A program made the translations under genes and the position numbers. The notes below the pieces were generated by a model. That model saw only the letters and a program-made list of their open reading frames with translations. It had not been told where the DNA came from and did no database searches. From Serratia marcescens (lineage in GTDB: Bacteria > Pseudomonadota > Gammaproteobacteria > Enterobacterales > Enterobacteriaceae): a DNA stretch of 64,000 nucleotides. Position 1 is the first letter of the stretch, and each line of letters begins with the position of its first letter. Below, piece by piece: positions 1 to 8,810 of this stretch. The stretch is taken from the NCBI GenBank assembly GCA_015548865.1, contig JADMXW010000005.1, positions 124,001 through 188,000 on the forward strand, read 5' to 3'.

Positions 1-141
1 GATGCACCGCCTGACAGCAATGCCTATTTTTCTGCATCCCTGACGCTATTCGGTCAGGGATGGGATGAACAACGCTACCGATTCAATCAACAGGGTGAGC
101 TTTTACCTGTCTGGGATAAGCAATGCGCAACTTCACCATAA
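1..141 (+). CDS. bcsZ: Cellulase BcsZ (GH8 endoglucanase), C-terminal fragment
   Basis: An open frame enters from the left edge and stops with TAA at 139-141, giving 46 residues. The segment SLTLFGQGWDEQRYRF followed by GELLPVW resembles the end of GH8 endoglucanases of bacterial cellulose operons, where the last helix carries LTLFGxGW. BcsZ is a periplasmic endo-beta-1,4-glucanase needed for normal cellulose export. The catalytic part lies outside the window. The stop overlaps the start of bcsC by 19 bases, so the two are probably translationally coupled, and the gene order bcsZ-bcsC supports the call. The gene itself is not broken; it is only cut by the window edge. Confidence 0.85.
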   Translation, partial: DAPPDSNAYFSASLTLFGQGWDEQRYRFNQQGELLPVWDKQCATSP

Positions 142-3100
142 TGGAAGCAGGACTCTTTTCGTTAAGCCTGACGCTGATGCCGCTCACTGCCGGGGCGGAT
201 ACCGTGGCGCCCAATGCTTTTCTCATGGAGCAGGTCAGGCTGGGTGAAGCAAGCAACCGTGACGATCTGGTGCGACAATCCCTGGCTCGTCTTATCTTGA
301 TCGACCCCGACAGCCCGGATGTGCTCGCTGCGCAGTTGCGTCTGGCGCTGCGTCAGGGAGATCAGGCTCAAGCACGGCAACATCTGGAGAAGTTGTACAA
401 CGTCGCGCCAGATTCCGAACAGTACCAGCAATCATCAATGCTGCTGGCTCTCACACAGCAGGACACACGCCAGAAGCTGGAACAAGCCCGGCTGGAAGCC
501 ACCGCAGGGCATTACGAAGCGGCGAAAAAAGTTTACGATGAACTGTTTCACGGCAAACCACCGTCACTCGATTTGGCTGTTGAATATTGGCGTCTGGTTG
601 CGCGACTACCTGGGCAAGAGCCCGCGGCAATTCAGCAATTAGAGGCATTGGATAAGCACTATCCCGGTAACGTCAATTTACGGCTGACACTAGCGCGCCG
701 CCTGTTCAGCCAGGATCGGGATACCGAAGGTTATGCGCTGCTGGAAAAACTGGCAGATGACCCCATCGGACGCAGCCAAGCAGCAAGCATGTGGATGGAA
801 ATGGTGAAGCGTATGACGGTATCTCCGCAAAGTATCGCGCAACTTAACCGTTTTCTCATCGTTTTCGCTGACGATCCCAGTGCTCCTAGCGCGCAGCAAG
901 AGCTGGACCGGCAGCAAAAAATGCTGGCCGACCCCGCTTATCAAGCGCGACTACGCGGACTGGCAAGCGTCGAGCAAGGTGCTAGCGGCAGCGCGGCTAT
1001 CGCAGATTTGAATAAGGCGCTTACCGAAACGCCCAACGATCCCAACCTGATTGGTGCATTAGGCATAGCTTATATGCGCAGTGGCGATCGCACCAAAGCA
1101 CTGGCACTGTTCCAGCAAGCGAAAACGGCCGATATCAATCATGAAAACAGCGACAAATGGGATGCACTCATCAAAAGCACCCGCTACTGGCAGGAGATTG
1201 ACGCCGGAGACCGTGCGCTCAAAGCCCATAATCTGGCCCAAGCGCAACAACACTATCAGCAGGCCCAACAGATAGACAGCAACGACGCCTACGCCTTGAT
1301 TGGGCTCGGTGACGTGGCCGCAGCACAAATGAATGATGCTGCCGCCAAGCAGTTCTACCAGCAAGCATTACAGCGAGAACCCACCAACAGCAGTGCTATT
1401 CGCAGCATGGCAACCCTCTATGGTCGTCAATCGCCTCAAGCCGAGTTGGACTACATCAACCATCTTTCTGCCGCCCAACGGAGGCCTCTGCAAGAGACAC
1501 TGAATGCACTTAAACGTGACATCATTAGCCAGCAAGCAGATCGCTTCGCGGAACAAGGGAAATGGCGTGAGGCAGCAGAAGCCTACCGACAGGTCTATCA
1601 ACCTACTGCCGATGATATCTGGCTACCTTATCACTACGCGCAAGTGCTACACCAACTCAACCAAAACGCGCAAGCAGACACCATCATGCAGCGTATGGCC
1701 AACACCCCCCCCGCCAGCGCCGAGCGTGCTTATGCCTACGCTCTCTATCTATCAGGCTCCCAACGAGAGGCACAGGCGCTGACGCATTTGCACACGCTGC
1801 CCGAAGCGCAATGGAATGACGATATACGAAAACTGGCGCAACGACTCACCATGGAACGCACGCTGGCGCACGCCCAGACATTATATGATACCGGCAATGA
1901 AGCCGGTGCCGTCGCCTACTTACAACAGCAACCCGCTGATACCCGAATTTCATTGATGTTGGCAGACTGGGCGCTGCAACGGGGCAACTCTGCCCAAGCA
2001 CTAACGCTCTACCGTAAGATATTGGCGCAGGATACGCAAAACGAAGACGCCCAATTAGGGGAAGTAGAAGCATTAATCTCCGCCGAAGAGCGCGACGAGG
2101 CGCGTCAGCGTTTGCACGCACTAAAAATAGCCGATGACAGTTCGCTCAATACCCAGCGCCGTATCGCCAATGCCTGGTATGCCGTCGGCAACGTGTCGTT
2201 AGCTAATCAAACACTGCAAACGGCAAAAAGTCGTGCACAGAAAGCACCACCTAGCAAGATTAAAGCGTGGATCTACCGCGATGCGGCGCGTCTGGAAACG
2301 CAACAGGGTCAATCCGTCGAAGCGCAGGCCGATTACCGCCAGGCTATGGTTGCCAGTGGTATCAGCAAAACACCACCGCAAGATAACGACAGCTATACCC
2401 GTTTGACGCGCTCACAACAAAGTGATGACTGGTTGCAACGCAGCATTCGTGCCGATGCGGCTGAACAGTATCGGCAGCAAGACATCAACGTGACCCTAGG
2501 CCACGATTACTGGCGCTCCAGCGGCACTAACGGAATCTCCAATCTGAAGGCCCACGACACGATACTGCAAGTCGATTTTCCGCTCTCTCAAGGCCGAGGC
2601 TTTGTGCGCACAGATACGATAAATATGAATGCAGGGCGCTTTACCACCAACAGCAACGGGGCATTCCGCAGCATATTTGGCACCTGTGCTACGCTGGATT
2701 GCTACAGCGGCAGAACGCAGAAAACCTCGGGCACCGGTGTCGCGGCAGGCTGGAAAAACGATCGCTGGACAGCAGATATCGGCACCACACCTATCGGATT
2801 CGAGGTGGTAGACGTGGTCGGTGGTGTCAGCTACAGCGGTGACTGGCAGCAGTTAGGCTGGACGGCCACGGCTTCGCGTCGCCCCATATCCAGCTCACTG
2901 CTGGCATTCGGTGGCGCTAAAGATCCCATCACCGGTATGACATGGGGGGGCGTACGTGCAACGGGTGTAAGTCTGGGACTGAGTTACGATCAGGGTAAAG
3001 AACATGGTGTATGGAGCGATTTGAGTCTCCACCAGATTACCGGGAAAAATGTCGCGGATAACCACCGTGCACGCGCCATGACGGGCTATTACTACAAGCT

Positions 3101-3608
3101 GATCAATGAAGATAATCGCCGCCTCACCGTTGGGGCGAACACCATGTGGTGGAGCTACCAGAAAGATCTCAGCGGCTATTCCCTCGGCCAAGGGGGCTAT
3201 TACAGCCCGCAACAGTATGTCTCGTTTGGGCTCCCCATCAACTATCGTCAGCGTACCGAAAACTGGTCGTGGGAATTAGGCGGCACTGTCTCCTGGTCTT
3301 ATGCCAAGACCAAAAATCAGCGCCGTTATCCGTTAGGCAATCTGGTCAGCACAGCCGGATTAACCGCAGATGAACGGGATCGCATTGAAACCGGCGGCAG
3401 CAGTTCCGGCGTCGGCTACACGTTGCGCGCCTTGATCGAACGTCGCCTTACATCACACTGGACGCTGGGTGCCGCCATCGATATTCAGGAAGCAAAAGAT
3501 TACACGCCGAGCCATGGCATGCTCTATTTACGTTACTCTTTCGCGGGTTGGCAAGGAGATCTGGATAGCCCACCGCAACCCCCCACACCGTATTCGGACT
3601 TTAAATAG
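123..3608 (+). CDS. bcsC: Cellulose synthase outer-membrane subunit BcsC
   Basis: This 1161-residue protein exports the nascent glucan through the outer membrane. Residues 1-25 form a signal peptide starting MRNFTI, close to the E. coli BcsC start, which is why the ATG at 123 is preferred over the ATG at 141 that overlaps the bcsZ stop. Residues about 30-800 are tetratricopeptide repeats rich in A/L/Y, for example YALIGLGDVAAAQMNDAAAK. Residues about 810-1161 are the BCSC_C beta-barrel, with NVTLGHDYW, GTTPIGFEVVDVVGG, RRPISSSLLAFGG and SGYSLGQGGYYSPQ. The length matches the family (about 1150). It is the last cellulose gene visible; a separate gene follows after about 190 bases. No frameshift or truncation is seen. 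Confidence 0.96.
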   Translation: MRNFTIMEAGLFSLSLTLMPLTAGADTVAPNAFLMEQVRLGEASNRDDLVRQSLARLILIDPDSPDVLAAQLRLALRQGDQAQARQHLEKLYNVAPDSEQYQQSSMLLALTQQDTRQKLEQARLEATAGHYEAAKKVYDELFHGKPPSLDLAVEYWRLVARLPGQEPAAIQQLEALDKHYPGNVNLRLTLARRLFSQDRDTEGYALLEKLADDPIGRSQAASMWMEMVKRMTVSPQSIAQLNRFLIVFADDPSAPSAQQELDRQQKMLADPAYQARLRGLASVEQGASGSAAIADLNKALTETPNDPNLIGALGIAYMRSGDRTKALALFQQAKTADINHENSDKWDALIKSTRYWQEIDAGDRALKAHNLAQAQQHYQQAQQIDSNDAYALIGLGDVAAAQMNDAAAKQFYQQALQREPTNSSAIRSMATLYGRQSPQAELDYINHLSAAQRRPLQETLNALKRDIISQQADRFAEQGKWREAAEAYRQVYQPTADDIWLPYHYAQVLHQLNQNAQADTIMQRMANTPPASAERAYAYALYLSGSQREAQALTHLHTLPEAQWNDDIRKLAQRLTMERTLAHAQTLYDTGNEAGAVAYLQQQPADTRISLMLADWALQRGNSAQALTLYRKILAQDTQNEDAQLGEVEALISAEERDEARQRLHALKIADDSSLNTQRRIANAWYAVGNVSLANQTLQTAKSRAQKAPPSKIKAWIYRDAARLETQQGQSVEAQADYRQAMVASGISKTPPQDNDSYTRLTRSQQSDDWLQRSIRADAAEQYRQQDINVTLGHDYWRSSGTNGISNLKAHDTILQVDFPLSQGRGFVRTDTINMNAGRFTTNSNGAFRSIFGTCATLDCYSGRTQKTSGTGVAAGWKNDRWTADIGTTPIGFEVVDVVGGVSYSGDWQQLGWTATASRRPISSSLLAFGGAKDPITGMTWGGVRATGVSLGLSYDQGKEHGVWSDLSLHQITGKNVADNHRARAMTGYYYKLINEDNRRLTVGANTMWWSYQKDLSGYSLGQGGYYSPQQYVSFGLPINYRQRTENWSWELGGTVSWSYAKTKNQRRYPLGNLVSTAGLTADERDRIETGGSSSGVGYTLRALIERRLTSHWTLGAAIDIQEAKDYTPSHGMLYLRYSFAGWQGDLDSPPQPPTPYSDFK

Positions 3609-3799
3609 TGCGTAAGCCGCTACATGCATGAAAAGTTGCACGGCAGGTGGAAGGGGACAACATCTCTCTTGCAGAATAAACAAGCCACAGTTTCCTTACC
3701 TCTTCGACATAAAAACGGATAGGATGACGCATTACGCAAACCACAGAGGGATGCGTGCGTCAAAACAGATAAGAAAAACCTATGGCAACAGGTGTGATA

Positions 3800-4213
3800 A
3801 TGCGTAGAAGTAAAAAGATCATCAGTGACTATCTTGCCCTCTCCCCGAAAGAGCAGATTGCCTATCTGCGCAATTTTAATCAGAATCTTGATGCAGAGTT
3901 ATGCGATTTCTTTCTGTGCATCGCCCTCGACAAGGCACAAGAGACGCCGCTACGTAAAGAAGCGATAAATGTCATCTGCTTGTTCAAAGGCCACAGTGAC
4001 GACAGCGCCATCAAGAAAGCGCTGTATCATCTGATACGTACGCCAAACACGGATATCCAGACTCACGCCATCTGCGCATTAGGGTTAATGCACATCGATG
4101 AGAGCGATCTGTACTATATCGCTCACCTTGCACAGCACAGTGAGGATGAACGAGTACATGCCGCTGCCAACGCGTTTATCGCCAGTCGAGGTGTTCTTGC
4201 CAGTGCGTTGTAA
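3800..4213 (+). CDS. Small HEAT-repeat-like protein of unknown function
   Basis: 137 residues (143 if the ATG at 3782 is used). The ATG at 3800 is preferred because AGGTG sits a few bases upstream, whereas 3782 has no clear ribosome site. The protein is soluble, has no signal peptide, and is mostly alpha-helical, with Ala/Leu-rich helix pairs such as IQTHAICALGLMHIDESDLYYIAHLAQ and ERVHAAANAFIAS. This is the pattern of HEAT or Armadillo-type repeats, so a binding or scaffold role is plausible. I do not recognise a named family. It stands alone between bcsC and ahpC on the same strand. Whether it belongs to cellulose biosynthesis is unknown. Confidence 0.7.
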   Translation: MRRSKKIISDYLALSPKEQIAYLRNFNQNLDAELCDFFLCIALDKAQETPLRKEAINVICLFKGHSDDSAIKKALYHLIRTPNTDIQTHAICALGLMHIDESDLYYIAHLAQHSEDERVHAAANAFIASRGVLASAL

Positions 4214-4307
4214 GGTATGACTTATTGATTCGATAAAGACAACGCATTAGCGATAACGATCACACTTTTGTACCTTATGTCTCATACCAACACATGAGGA
4301 TAACGTG

Positions 4308-4871
4308 ATGTCTGTCATTAACACGCAAGTCAAACCATTCAAAAACCAAGCATTCAAAGACGGCAAATTTGTTGAAGTAACCGAAAGGGATATCGAAGGC
4401 AAATGGAGCGTGTTCTTCTTCTATCCGGCTGACTTCACTTTCGTTTGCCCGACCGAACTGGGCGACGTAGCTGACCACTATGCAGAATTCAAGAAACTGG
4501 GCGTAGAAATCTACTCCGTGTCCACCGACACCCATTTCACGCACAAAGCCTGGCACAGCAGCTCTGAAACCATCGCTAAAATCCAATACACCATGATCGG
4601 TGACCCGACAGGCCAACTGACGCGTAACTTTGAAAACATGCGCGAAGATCAAGGCCTGGCCGACCGCGGTACCTTTATCGTTGACCCGCAAGGCATCATT
4701 CAGGCAGTAGAAATCACTGCGGAAGGCATTGGCCGTGACGCCTCTGACCTGCTGCGCAAAGTGAAAGCGGCACAGTACGTTGCTTCCCACCCCGGCGAAG
4801 TATGCCCGGCCAAATGGCAGGAAGGCGAAGCTACGCTGGCGCCGTCTCTGGATCTGGTTGGCAAGATCTGA
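4308..4871 (+). CDS. ahpC: Alkyl hydroperoxide reductase peroxidase subunit AhpC
   Basis: A typical 2-Cys peroxiredoxin of 187 residues, the same length as E. coli AhpC. It reduces H2O2 and organic hydroperoxides in the cytoplasm. The peroxidatic cysteine is Cys47 in DFTFVCPTE and the resolving cysteine lies in GEVCPAKW near residue 166. The start at 4308 gives [11 protein letters not shown], the usual N-terminus; a GTG three bases upstream is in frame but the ribosome site GAGGATAA suits the ATG. It is followed by a stem-loop and by ahpF, which recycles it. OxyR control is expected for the family, but no clear OxyR site was identified in the 94 bases upstream. Confidence 0.98.
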   Translation: MSVINTQVKPFKNQAFKDGKFVEVTERDIEGKWSVFFFYPADFTFVCPTELGDVADHYAEFKKLGVEIYSVSTDTHFTHKAWHSSSETIAKIQYTMIGDPTGQLTRNFENMREDQGLADRGTFIVDPQGIIQAVEITAEGIGRDASDLLRKVKAAQYVASHPGEVCPAKWQEGEATLAPSLDLVGKI

Positions 4872-4885
4872 TTTTTGCCTGTCAC

Positions 4886-4908
4886 AATCGGGTGAGTTGT
4901 ACCCGATT
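4886..4908 (+). terminator. Stem-loop after ahpC (attenuator)
   Basis: AATCGGGT at 4886-4893 pairs perfectly with ACCCGATT at 4901-4908 around a 7-base loop. The downstream run is not strongly T-rich, so it is more likely a partial terminator or an mRNA-processing structure that sets ahpC expression above ahpF than a full stop. Confidence 0.6.
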
Positions 4909-4949
4909 TCAGACTGCTGGCAGCGCCTGCTGTTAAGTGAAGTGCGGCG

Positions 4950-4996
4950 ACGGGGTCGTAGCGGCGTAAGCCGCCGGAGTGCCCCTCGTCGTGATT
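4950..4996. repeat. GC-rich nested inverted repeat between ahpC and ahpF
   Basis: An inner stem GCGGC-GTAA-GCCGC is nested in an outer imperfect stem, CGACGGGG against CCCCTCGTCG. It looks like a short palindromic intergenic repeat or an intercistronic mRNA structure. No other copy of this exact unit was noticed in the window. Confidence 0.4.
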
Positions 4997-5076
4997 CACC
5001 GGGAAACACGGGCTCGCCGAAAAAGGGTTGTCAGCAATCTTAATCCCCGCTTTGTCGCACCACGTAAGGATGACCT

Positions 5077-6636
5077 ATGCTCGACAACAATCTGAAAAGC
5101 CAGTTAGCCGCCTATCTGGAAAAATTAACCAAACCTGTCGAGTTAATCGCCACGCTGGACGACTCGGCAAAATCTGCTGAAATTCGCGCTTTACTGACGG
5201 ATATCGCGAGTTTATCGGCGCAGGTGACCTTCAAAGAAGATAACGCCAGCGCAGAGCGTAAACCTTCATTCCTGATAACCAATCCCGGCTCCCACAGCGG
5301 TCCGCGTTTTGCGGGCTCACCGATGGGCCACGAATTTACTTCGCTGGTACTGGCACTGCTGCAAACTGGCGGTCATCCATCGAAAGAGACTCAGGAACTG
5401 CTGGAACAGGTGCGCGACATTGACGGCAGCTACCATTTTGAAACCTTCTATTCACTGTCGTGCCATAACTGCCCAGACGTGGTTCAGGCTCTGAATCTGA
5501 TGGCGATCCTGAATCCCAACATTACCCACACTGCGATTGACGGCGGCGTCTTCCAACAGGAAGTACAGGACCGCAACGTGATGGGCGTACCTACTGTTTT
5601 CCTGAACGGCGAACACTTCAGCCAGGGCCGCATGAGTTTGGGCGAAATCGTCGCGAAGCTTGACACCGGTGCCAGCGACAAACAAGCCGCTAAGCTTAAT
5701 GCTCGCGCACCTTACGATGTGTTGATTATTGGCAGCGGCCCTGCGGGTGCGGCGGCGGCAGTCTACGCCGCGCGTAAAGGCATCCGCACTGGCCTGATGG
5801 GCGAGCGCTTTGGCGGCCAAGTGCTGGATACGGTAGATATTGAAAACTACATCTCGGTGCCGAAAACCGAAGGTGCCAAACTGGCTACCGCACTGAAAAG
5901 CCACGTTGATGACTACGATGTGGATGTCATTGACCTGCAAACGGCCAGCAAGCTGATCCCAGCCAAAGCACCCGGTGAACTGCACCTGATTGAAACCGCC
6001 TCCGGCGCGACGCTAAAAGCGCGCAGCATCATTCTTGCCACTGGCGCACGTTGGCGCAACATGAACGTGCCAGGTGAAGATCAATACCGCACGCGTGGGG
6101 TCACCTATTGCCCACACTGCGATGGCCCGCTGTTTAAAGGCAAGCATGTTGCCGTCATTGGCGGTGGCAACTCCGGCGTGGAAGCCGCTATCGATCTGGC
6201 AGGCGTGGTGAAGCACGTCACACTGCTGGAATTTGCGCCCGAACTGAAAGCAGACTCGGTGTTGCAGGCGAAAGTACGCAGCCTGCCGAACGTCGATATC
6301 ATCCTTAATGCGCAGACCACGGAAGTGAAAGGCGATGGGCAGAAAGTGACTGGCCTGAGCTACCTCAACCGTGTAGACGATACGCAACATTCGTTGGCGC
6401 TGGAAGGGATCTTCGTGCAGATCGGGCTGCTGCCGAATACCCAATGGTTGGAAGGCAGCGTGGAACGCAACCGCATGGGCGAAATCATCATTGATGCCAA
6501 ATGCGAAACCACCGTTAAAGGTGTGTTTGCCGCCGGTGACTGCACCACCGTGCCTTACAAACAGATCATCATCGCCACCGGTGAAGGTGCGAAAGCGTCG
6601 TTAAGTGCGTTTGATTATTTGATTCGGACCGCGTAA
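5077..6636 (+). CDS. ahpF: Alkyl hydroperoxide reductase flavoprotein AhpF
   Basis: 519 residues; the family is about 520. AhpF is the NADH:peroxiredoxin oxidoreductase that re-reduces AhpC. The N-terminal tandem thioredoxin-like domain (about 1-196) carries the CHNC dithiol, Cys129/Cys132, in [10 protein letters not shown]. The thioredoxin-reductase-like part follows, with the FAD motif [10 protein letters not shown] near 218, the second dithiol in YCPHCDGP, the NAD-binding motif [10 protein letters not shown], and the FAD-closing motif [10 protein letters not shown] near the C-terminus. All redox residues are present. It lies 205 bases after ahpC on the same strand, probably on a shared transcript with ahpC partly attenuated between the genes. 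Confidence 0.98.
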   Translation: MLDNNLKSQLAAYLEKLTKPVELIATLDDSAKSAEIRALLTDIASLSAQVTFKEDNASAERKPSFLITNPGSHSGPRFAGSPMGHEFTSLVLALLQTGGHPSKETQELLEQVRDIDGSYHFETFYSLSCHNCPDVVQALNLMAILNPNITHTAIDGGVFQQEVQDRNVMGVPTVFLNGEHFSQGRMSLGEIVAKLDTGASDKQAAKLNARAPYDVLIIGSGPAGAAAAVYAARKGIRTGLMGERFGGQVLDTVDIENYISVPKTEGAKLATALKSHVDDYDVDVIDLQTASKLIPAKAPGELHLIETASGATLKARSIILATGARWRNMNVPGEDQYRTRGVTYCPHCDGPLFKGKHVAVIGGGNSGVEAAIDLAGVVKHVTLLEFAPELKADSVLQAKVRSLPNVDIILNAQTTEVKGDGQKVTGLSYLNRVDDTQHSLALEGIFVQIGLLPNTQWLEGSVERNRMGEIIIDAKCETTVKGVFAAGDCTTVPYKQIIIATGEGAKASLSAFDYLIRTA

Positions 6637-6644
6637 CGCTCTTG

Positions 6645-6690
6645 GGCGAGTACCGCGCAAGACTTCGTGCGCGAATACTCGCCTGTTCTT
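6645..6690 (+). terminator. ahpF transcription terminator
   Basis: GGCGAGTA at 6645-6652 pairs with TACTCGCC at 6676-6683, with an inner CGCGCA/TGCGCG stem, followed by TGTTCTT. It sits just after the ahpF stop codon. Confidence 0.75.
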
Positions 6691-6779
6691 CTGTCACCTA
6701 CATGGCGTAGCCGCTGAGACATCCACGGTAACCTCCGCGATACCATCAACGATCACGAATGGCCGTGATCTCAGCGCGA

Positions 6780-6953
6780 TTATTCCTCCGCTACCGCCTG
6801 GTGAAAGGTGCGGTGCAATATCTCCAATCGTTCCTGCAAAATAAAGGTCAGAATCTCTTTAGTTTCAGGCTGTTTCATTTCAACCAATGTAGATACCAGC
6901 ACCCGGCATTGGTCAATAATCTCCTCCAATTCCAGTGGTGTGTTATCAAACAT
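6780..6953 (-). CDS. Small hypothetical protein coupled to the Ash-like gene
   Basis: 57 residues beginning MFDNTPLELEEI. The start is chosen at 6953 because its ATG overlaps the TGA stop of the upstream Ash-like gene (TGATG), the classical translational-coupling arrangement. An in-frame ATG at 6986 would extend it by 11 residues inside the upstream gene. The protein is acidic and probably all-helical, with no signal or membrane segment. I do not recognise the family. Its position directly behind an Ash/Icd-like gene suggests it belongs to a phage- or satellite-derived islet. Confidence 0.6.
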   Translation of the reverse strand: MFDNTPLELEEIIDQCRVLVSTLVEMKQPETKEILTFILQERLEILHRTFHQAVAEE

Positions 6954-7351
6954 CACACGCCCCTCCCACAGATAACTAGCCAGCACAACAACGCATGCCA
7001 GACAAGGGGGTGAGGGGGATCGGTAAGAAATTCAGTGTGAGTTTGGGTAGGGATAGATGACATGGTGTCAACCTCCAGTGAGTAGTAGAACGCTACCACC
7101 AGAGTTGCAACCCTCTTGAATGGTGGTAGCCCAGACGGAGGTTGCAATACCGGCCTACTGGACACCGGCCAGCCCGAGGGCTGCCCCGCCTGAGCCACCA
7201 TTGATTCAGTACAGAGTGATACCGTAAAAATAGGTGCGCCAAGGCTACGACACAAAAAAAACGCATAACGCGTCTTATGTCGCCAGTAGACTAGACAGGT
7301 TGCAACGCCCGGTTGCCGATTTTGCGGCAACGGGCAGACTATACCCTGCAC
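6953..7351 (-). CDS. Ash / Icd-like phage accessory protein
   Basis: 132 residues. The central run MVAQAGQPSGWPVSSRP and the following tail with EVDTMSSIPTQTH resemble the Ash-family proteins (P4-type satellite phage Ash, often annotated as host cell division inhibitor Icd-like) found in enterobacterial islands. The exact start is uncertain; a downstream ATG in EVDTMSSIP could also be used. The DNA inside the gene folds into strong stem-loops, which fits the P4 immunity region, where overlapping regulatory RNA is common. No integrase or other satellite gene is nearby, so this is probably a leftover or a minimal islet. The family assignment rests on recognised sequence pattern only. Confidence 0.6.
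   Translation of the reverse strand: MQGIVCPLPQNRQPGVATCLVYWRHKTRYAFFLCRSLGAPIFTVSLCTESMVAQAGQPSGWPVSSRPVLQPPSGLPPFKRVATLVVAFYYSLEVDTMSSIPTQTHTEFLTDPPHPLVWHALLCWLVICGRGV
7092..7130. repeat. Stem-loop inside the Ash-like gene
   Basis: GCTACCACC at 7092-7100 and GGTGGTAGC at 7122-7130 form a perfect 9-bp stem with a 21-base loop. A second palindrome, CAGCCCGAGGGCTG, lies at about 7171-7184. In P4-type elements this region can encode a small immunity RNA; whether it does here is inference. Confidence 0.5.
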
Positions 7352-7504
7352 ATTCGGGCGGCAGCAAGCCGTTTTTTATTCTGTTTCCAATGAGAGGGAG
7401 TAGGCGACTCAATGTGGGTTCCCGGCAGCCTTGACAGCCAACCGGGTTCACATAACATCTGGACCATGAATCTCAATTTGTCACGTTGATGGGCGGCAAG
7501 TTGA

Positions 7505-7876
7505 TCACATTTGGAGGTGCTTAAAGAGAAAACGACCTATCTCATAGGTGGTAAAATCCGGATTAAGTTCGCTTTCATCCATACCTATCGCGTTGCCAGC
7601 CTCAATTAATATCTTCTTCATATTACTGGCCTTAATCCCATCTTTAGTGACAAGAATCTTCCCTTTAGGAAGTTTATGGATCACATACTCTTTGAAGCGA
7701 TGCATATCCTTATCATCGGGTAAAGAAGAGCTTTGTCCAAGTAACAATTTTAATGAATTATTCTCTTCAATTAAATTTAGAACAACATCATCAACAGTCA
7801 TCCCAAAATCAGTGACATACTTCCTAAGACTATCAACCGTTGATTTTTTTAGATTAAACCCAGAATACTCACTCAT
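7505..7876 (-). CDS. Hypothetical AT-rich accessory protein
   Basis: 123 residues starting MSEYSGFNLKKSTVDSLRKY, with a good ribosome site (GAGGGTG in the mRNA) upstream of the ATG at 7876. The first 40 residues resemble a short helical DNA-binding or dimerisation segment (KKSTVDSLRKYVTDFGMTVDDVVLNLIEE). The rest, with KGKILVTKDGIKASNMKKILIEAGNAIG, is unrecognised. There is no signal peptide or membrane segment. Base composition is much more AT-rich than ahpF, which suggests horizontal acquisition. It may be a plasmid or phage accessory gene. No function is assigned. Confidence 0.6.
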   Translation of the reverse strand: MSEYSGFNLKKSTVDSLRKYVTDFGMTVDDVVLNLIEENNSLKLLLGQSSSLPDDKDMHRFKEYVIHKLPKGKILVTKDGIKASNMKKILIEAGNAIGMDESELNPDFTTYEIGRFLFKHLQM

Positions 7877-8103
7877 GAAATCACCCTCGCATCATTCAAT
7901 ATGAGTGATACGATACACTAAAATACAAAAAGTACAACAAAAATACGAATAGAACAAAAATAACAATATCGGACAACGCTCTGACACATCATCGAGATTT
8001 CAGTGAATCCGCCTCTGTAGCGGATTTACTCTGTCATCGGTCGTAGCCTCAAAACACACCTTGCGTATTTTCATTTTCTCCCGAACTTATGCAGAGTTAA
8101 AAC

Positions 8104-8499
8104 CTAGTGAGGATCATCACCGGGAAGGTAATAAGGGACGTAAGTGTATACGGTAGTCAGGCGGGAAAAGGCATTCACATAATCTGTTTTGCCGTGGCAA
8201 AAGAAATGGATTTGGATCTCGGCGTCAGTGACTTCATGTTGGCACAAATAACCAGTGCTTTCTTGTCGCCATTTACGGAAGGGGTAGCCACGGGAGGCCA
8301 TTTGTGGATCGAGGGGCCAGGTAATCATACCTGATAAAGCCTGAGTGGCCTCATTGACTAAGTTCTGGACAAGCTCCGTCCCTATTTTCTGGCTCTCTTC
8401 TTCTGAGTGGCCGGAGATACGTGCCATGTCGACCTGGCGAGATTTGATTTCATGCAGTGAAACATAGGCCGTTTCGGAAAGGTATATAGATTTAGGCAT
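8104..8499 (-). CDS. Probable RelE/ParE-like toxin of a toxin-antitoxin pair
   Basis: 131 residues with a GGAG ribosome site ahead of the ATG at 8499. The N-terminal half is helical (MPKSIYLSETAYVSLHEIKSR). The C-terminal part, with EIQIHFFCHGKTDYVNAFSRL, resembles the last strand-helix of RelE/ParE-type ribonuclease or gyrase-directed toxins, though it is longer than the usual 90-100 residues. It lies 13 bases downstream of a Phd-like antitoxin gene on the same strand, the standard antitoxin-first order. The family call rests on context and a weak C-terminal match; another kind of toxin is possible. Confidence 0.5.
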   Translation of the reverse strand: MPKSIYLSETAYVSLHEIKSRQVDMARISGHSEEESQKIGTELVQNLVNEATQALSGMITWPLDPQMASRGYPFRKWRQESTGYLCQHEVTDAEIQIHFFCHGKTDYVNAFSRLTTVYTYVPYYLPGDDPH

Positions 8500-8512
8500 T
8501 TAATCTCCGGTG

Positions 8513-8779
8513 TTAGGTTGTTGCATTCAGCCTCCTCAGAGCTTCTTCGGGGGTCATCTTGCGGTTGTTTGCAAAATCCTGTTTAGACCGCATTAAGATC
8601 CGAAACAGAGCGTCTTGTTGGCGCTGATACTCACGTTCGGCAAGTTCAGCCTCCCGTTCTGCAGCCGTCTGAACAAAAAGTTCAGCAGTGCCATTCTTTG
8701 TTACATACACGCCGCCTTCAAAAAGTTCTGGATTGCCGAGGCTTTCGCGAACTGCTTTTTGGGACATAGTGGTTGTCAT
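8513..8779 (-). CDS. Phd/YefM-like antitoxin
   Basis: 88 residues from the ATG at 8779, which has GAGGGTAG upstream in the mRNA. An in-frame ATG at 8857 would add 26 residues, but its leader looks non-coding. The segment ELFEGGVYVTKNGTAELFVQ is the beta-hairpin pattern of Phd/YefM antitoxins (the VVTKNGKPVAVL-type core). The rest is a charged helix likely to wrap the toxin (AEREAELAEREYQRQQDAL). Such proteins neutralise their toxin and repress their own promoter; an inverted repeat just upstream is a candidate operator. Confidence 0.6.
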   Translation of the reverse strand: MTTTMSQKAVRESLGNPELFEGGVYVTKNGTAELFVQTAAEREAELAEREYQRQQDALFRILMRSKQDFANNRKMTPEEALRRLNATT

Positions 8780-8810
8780 AGTTACTACCCTCACGGATAC
8801 CTCCTCGCAG

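Noticed and set aside
4275-5009. Long open frame on the minus strand opposite ahpC
   Set aside because: It is antisense to a fully conserved ahpC, has no recognisable domain, and reflects the codon bias of the real gene.
7061-7190. Repeated GGTGG/GGTTGCAA motifs considered as a CRISPR or direct-repeat array
   Set aside because: There are only two or three irregular copies with no constant spacer length. Better explained as stem-loops in a P4-like region.
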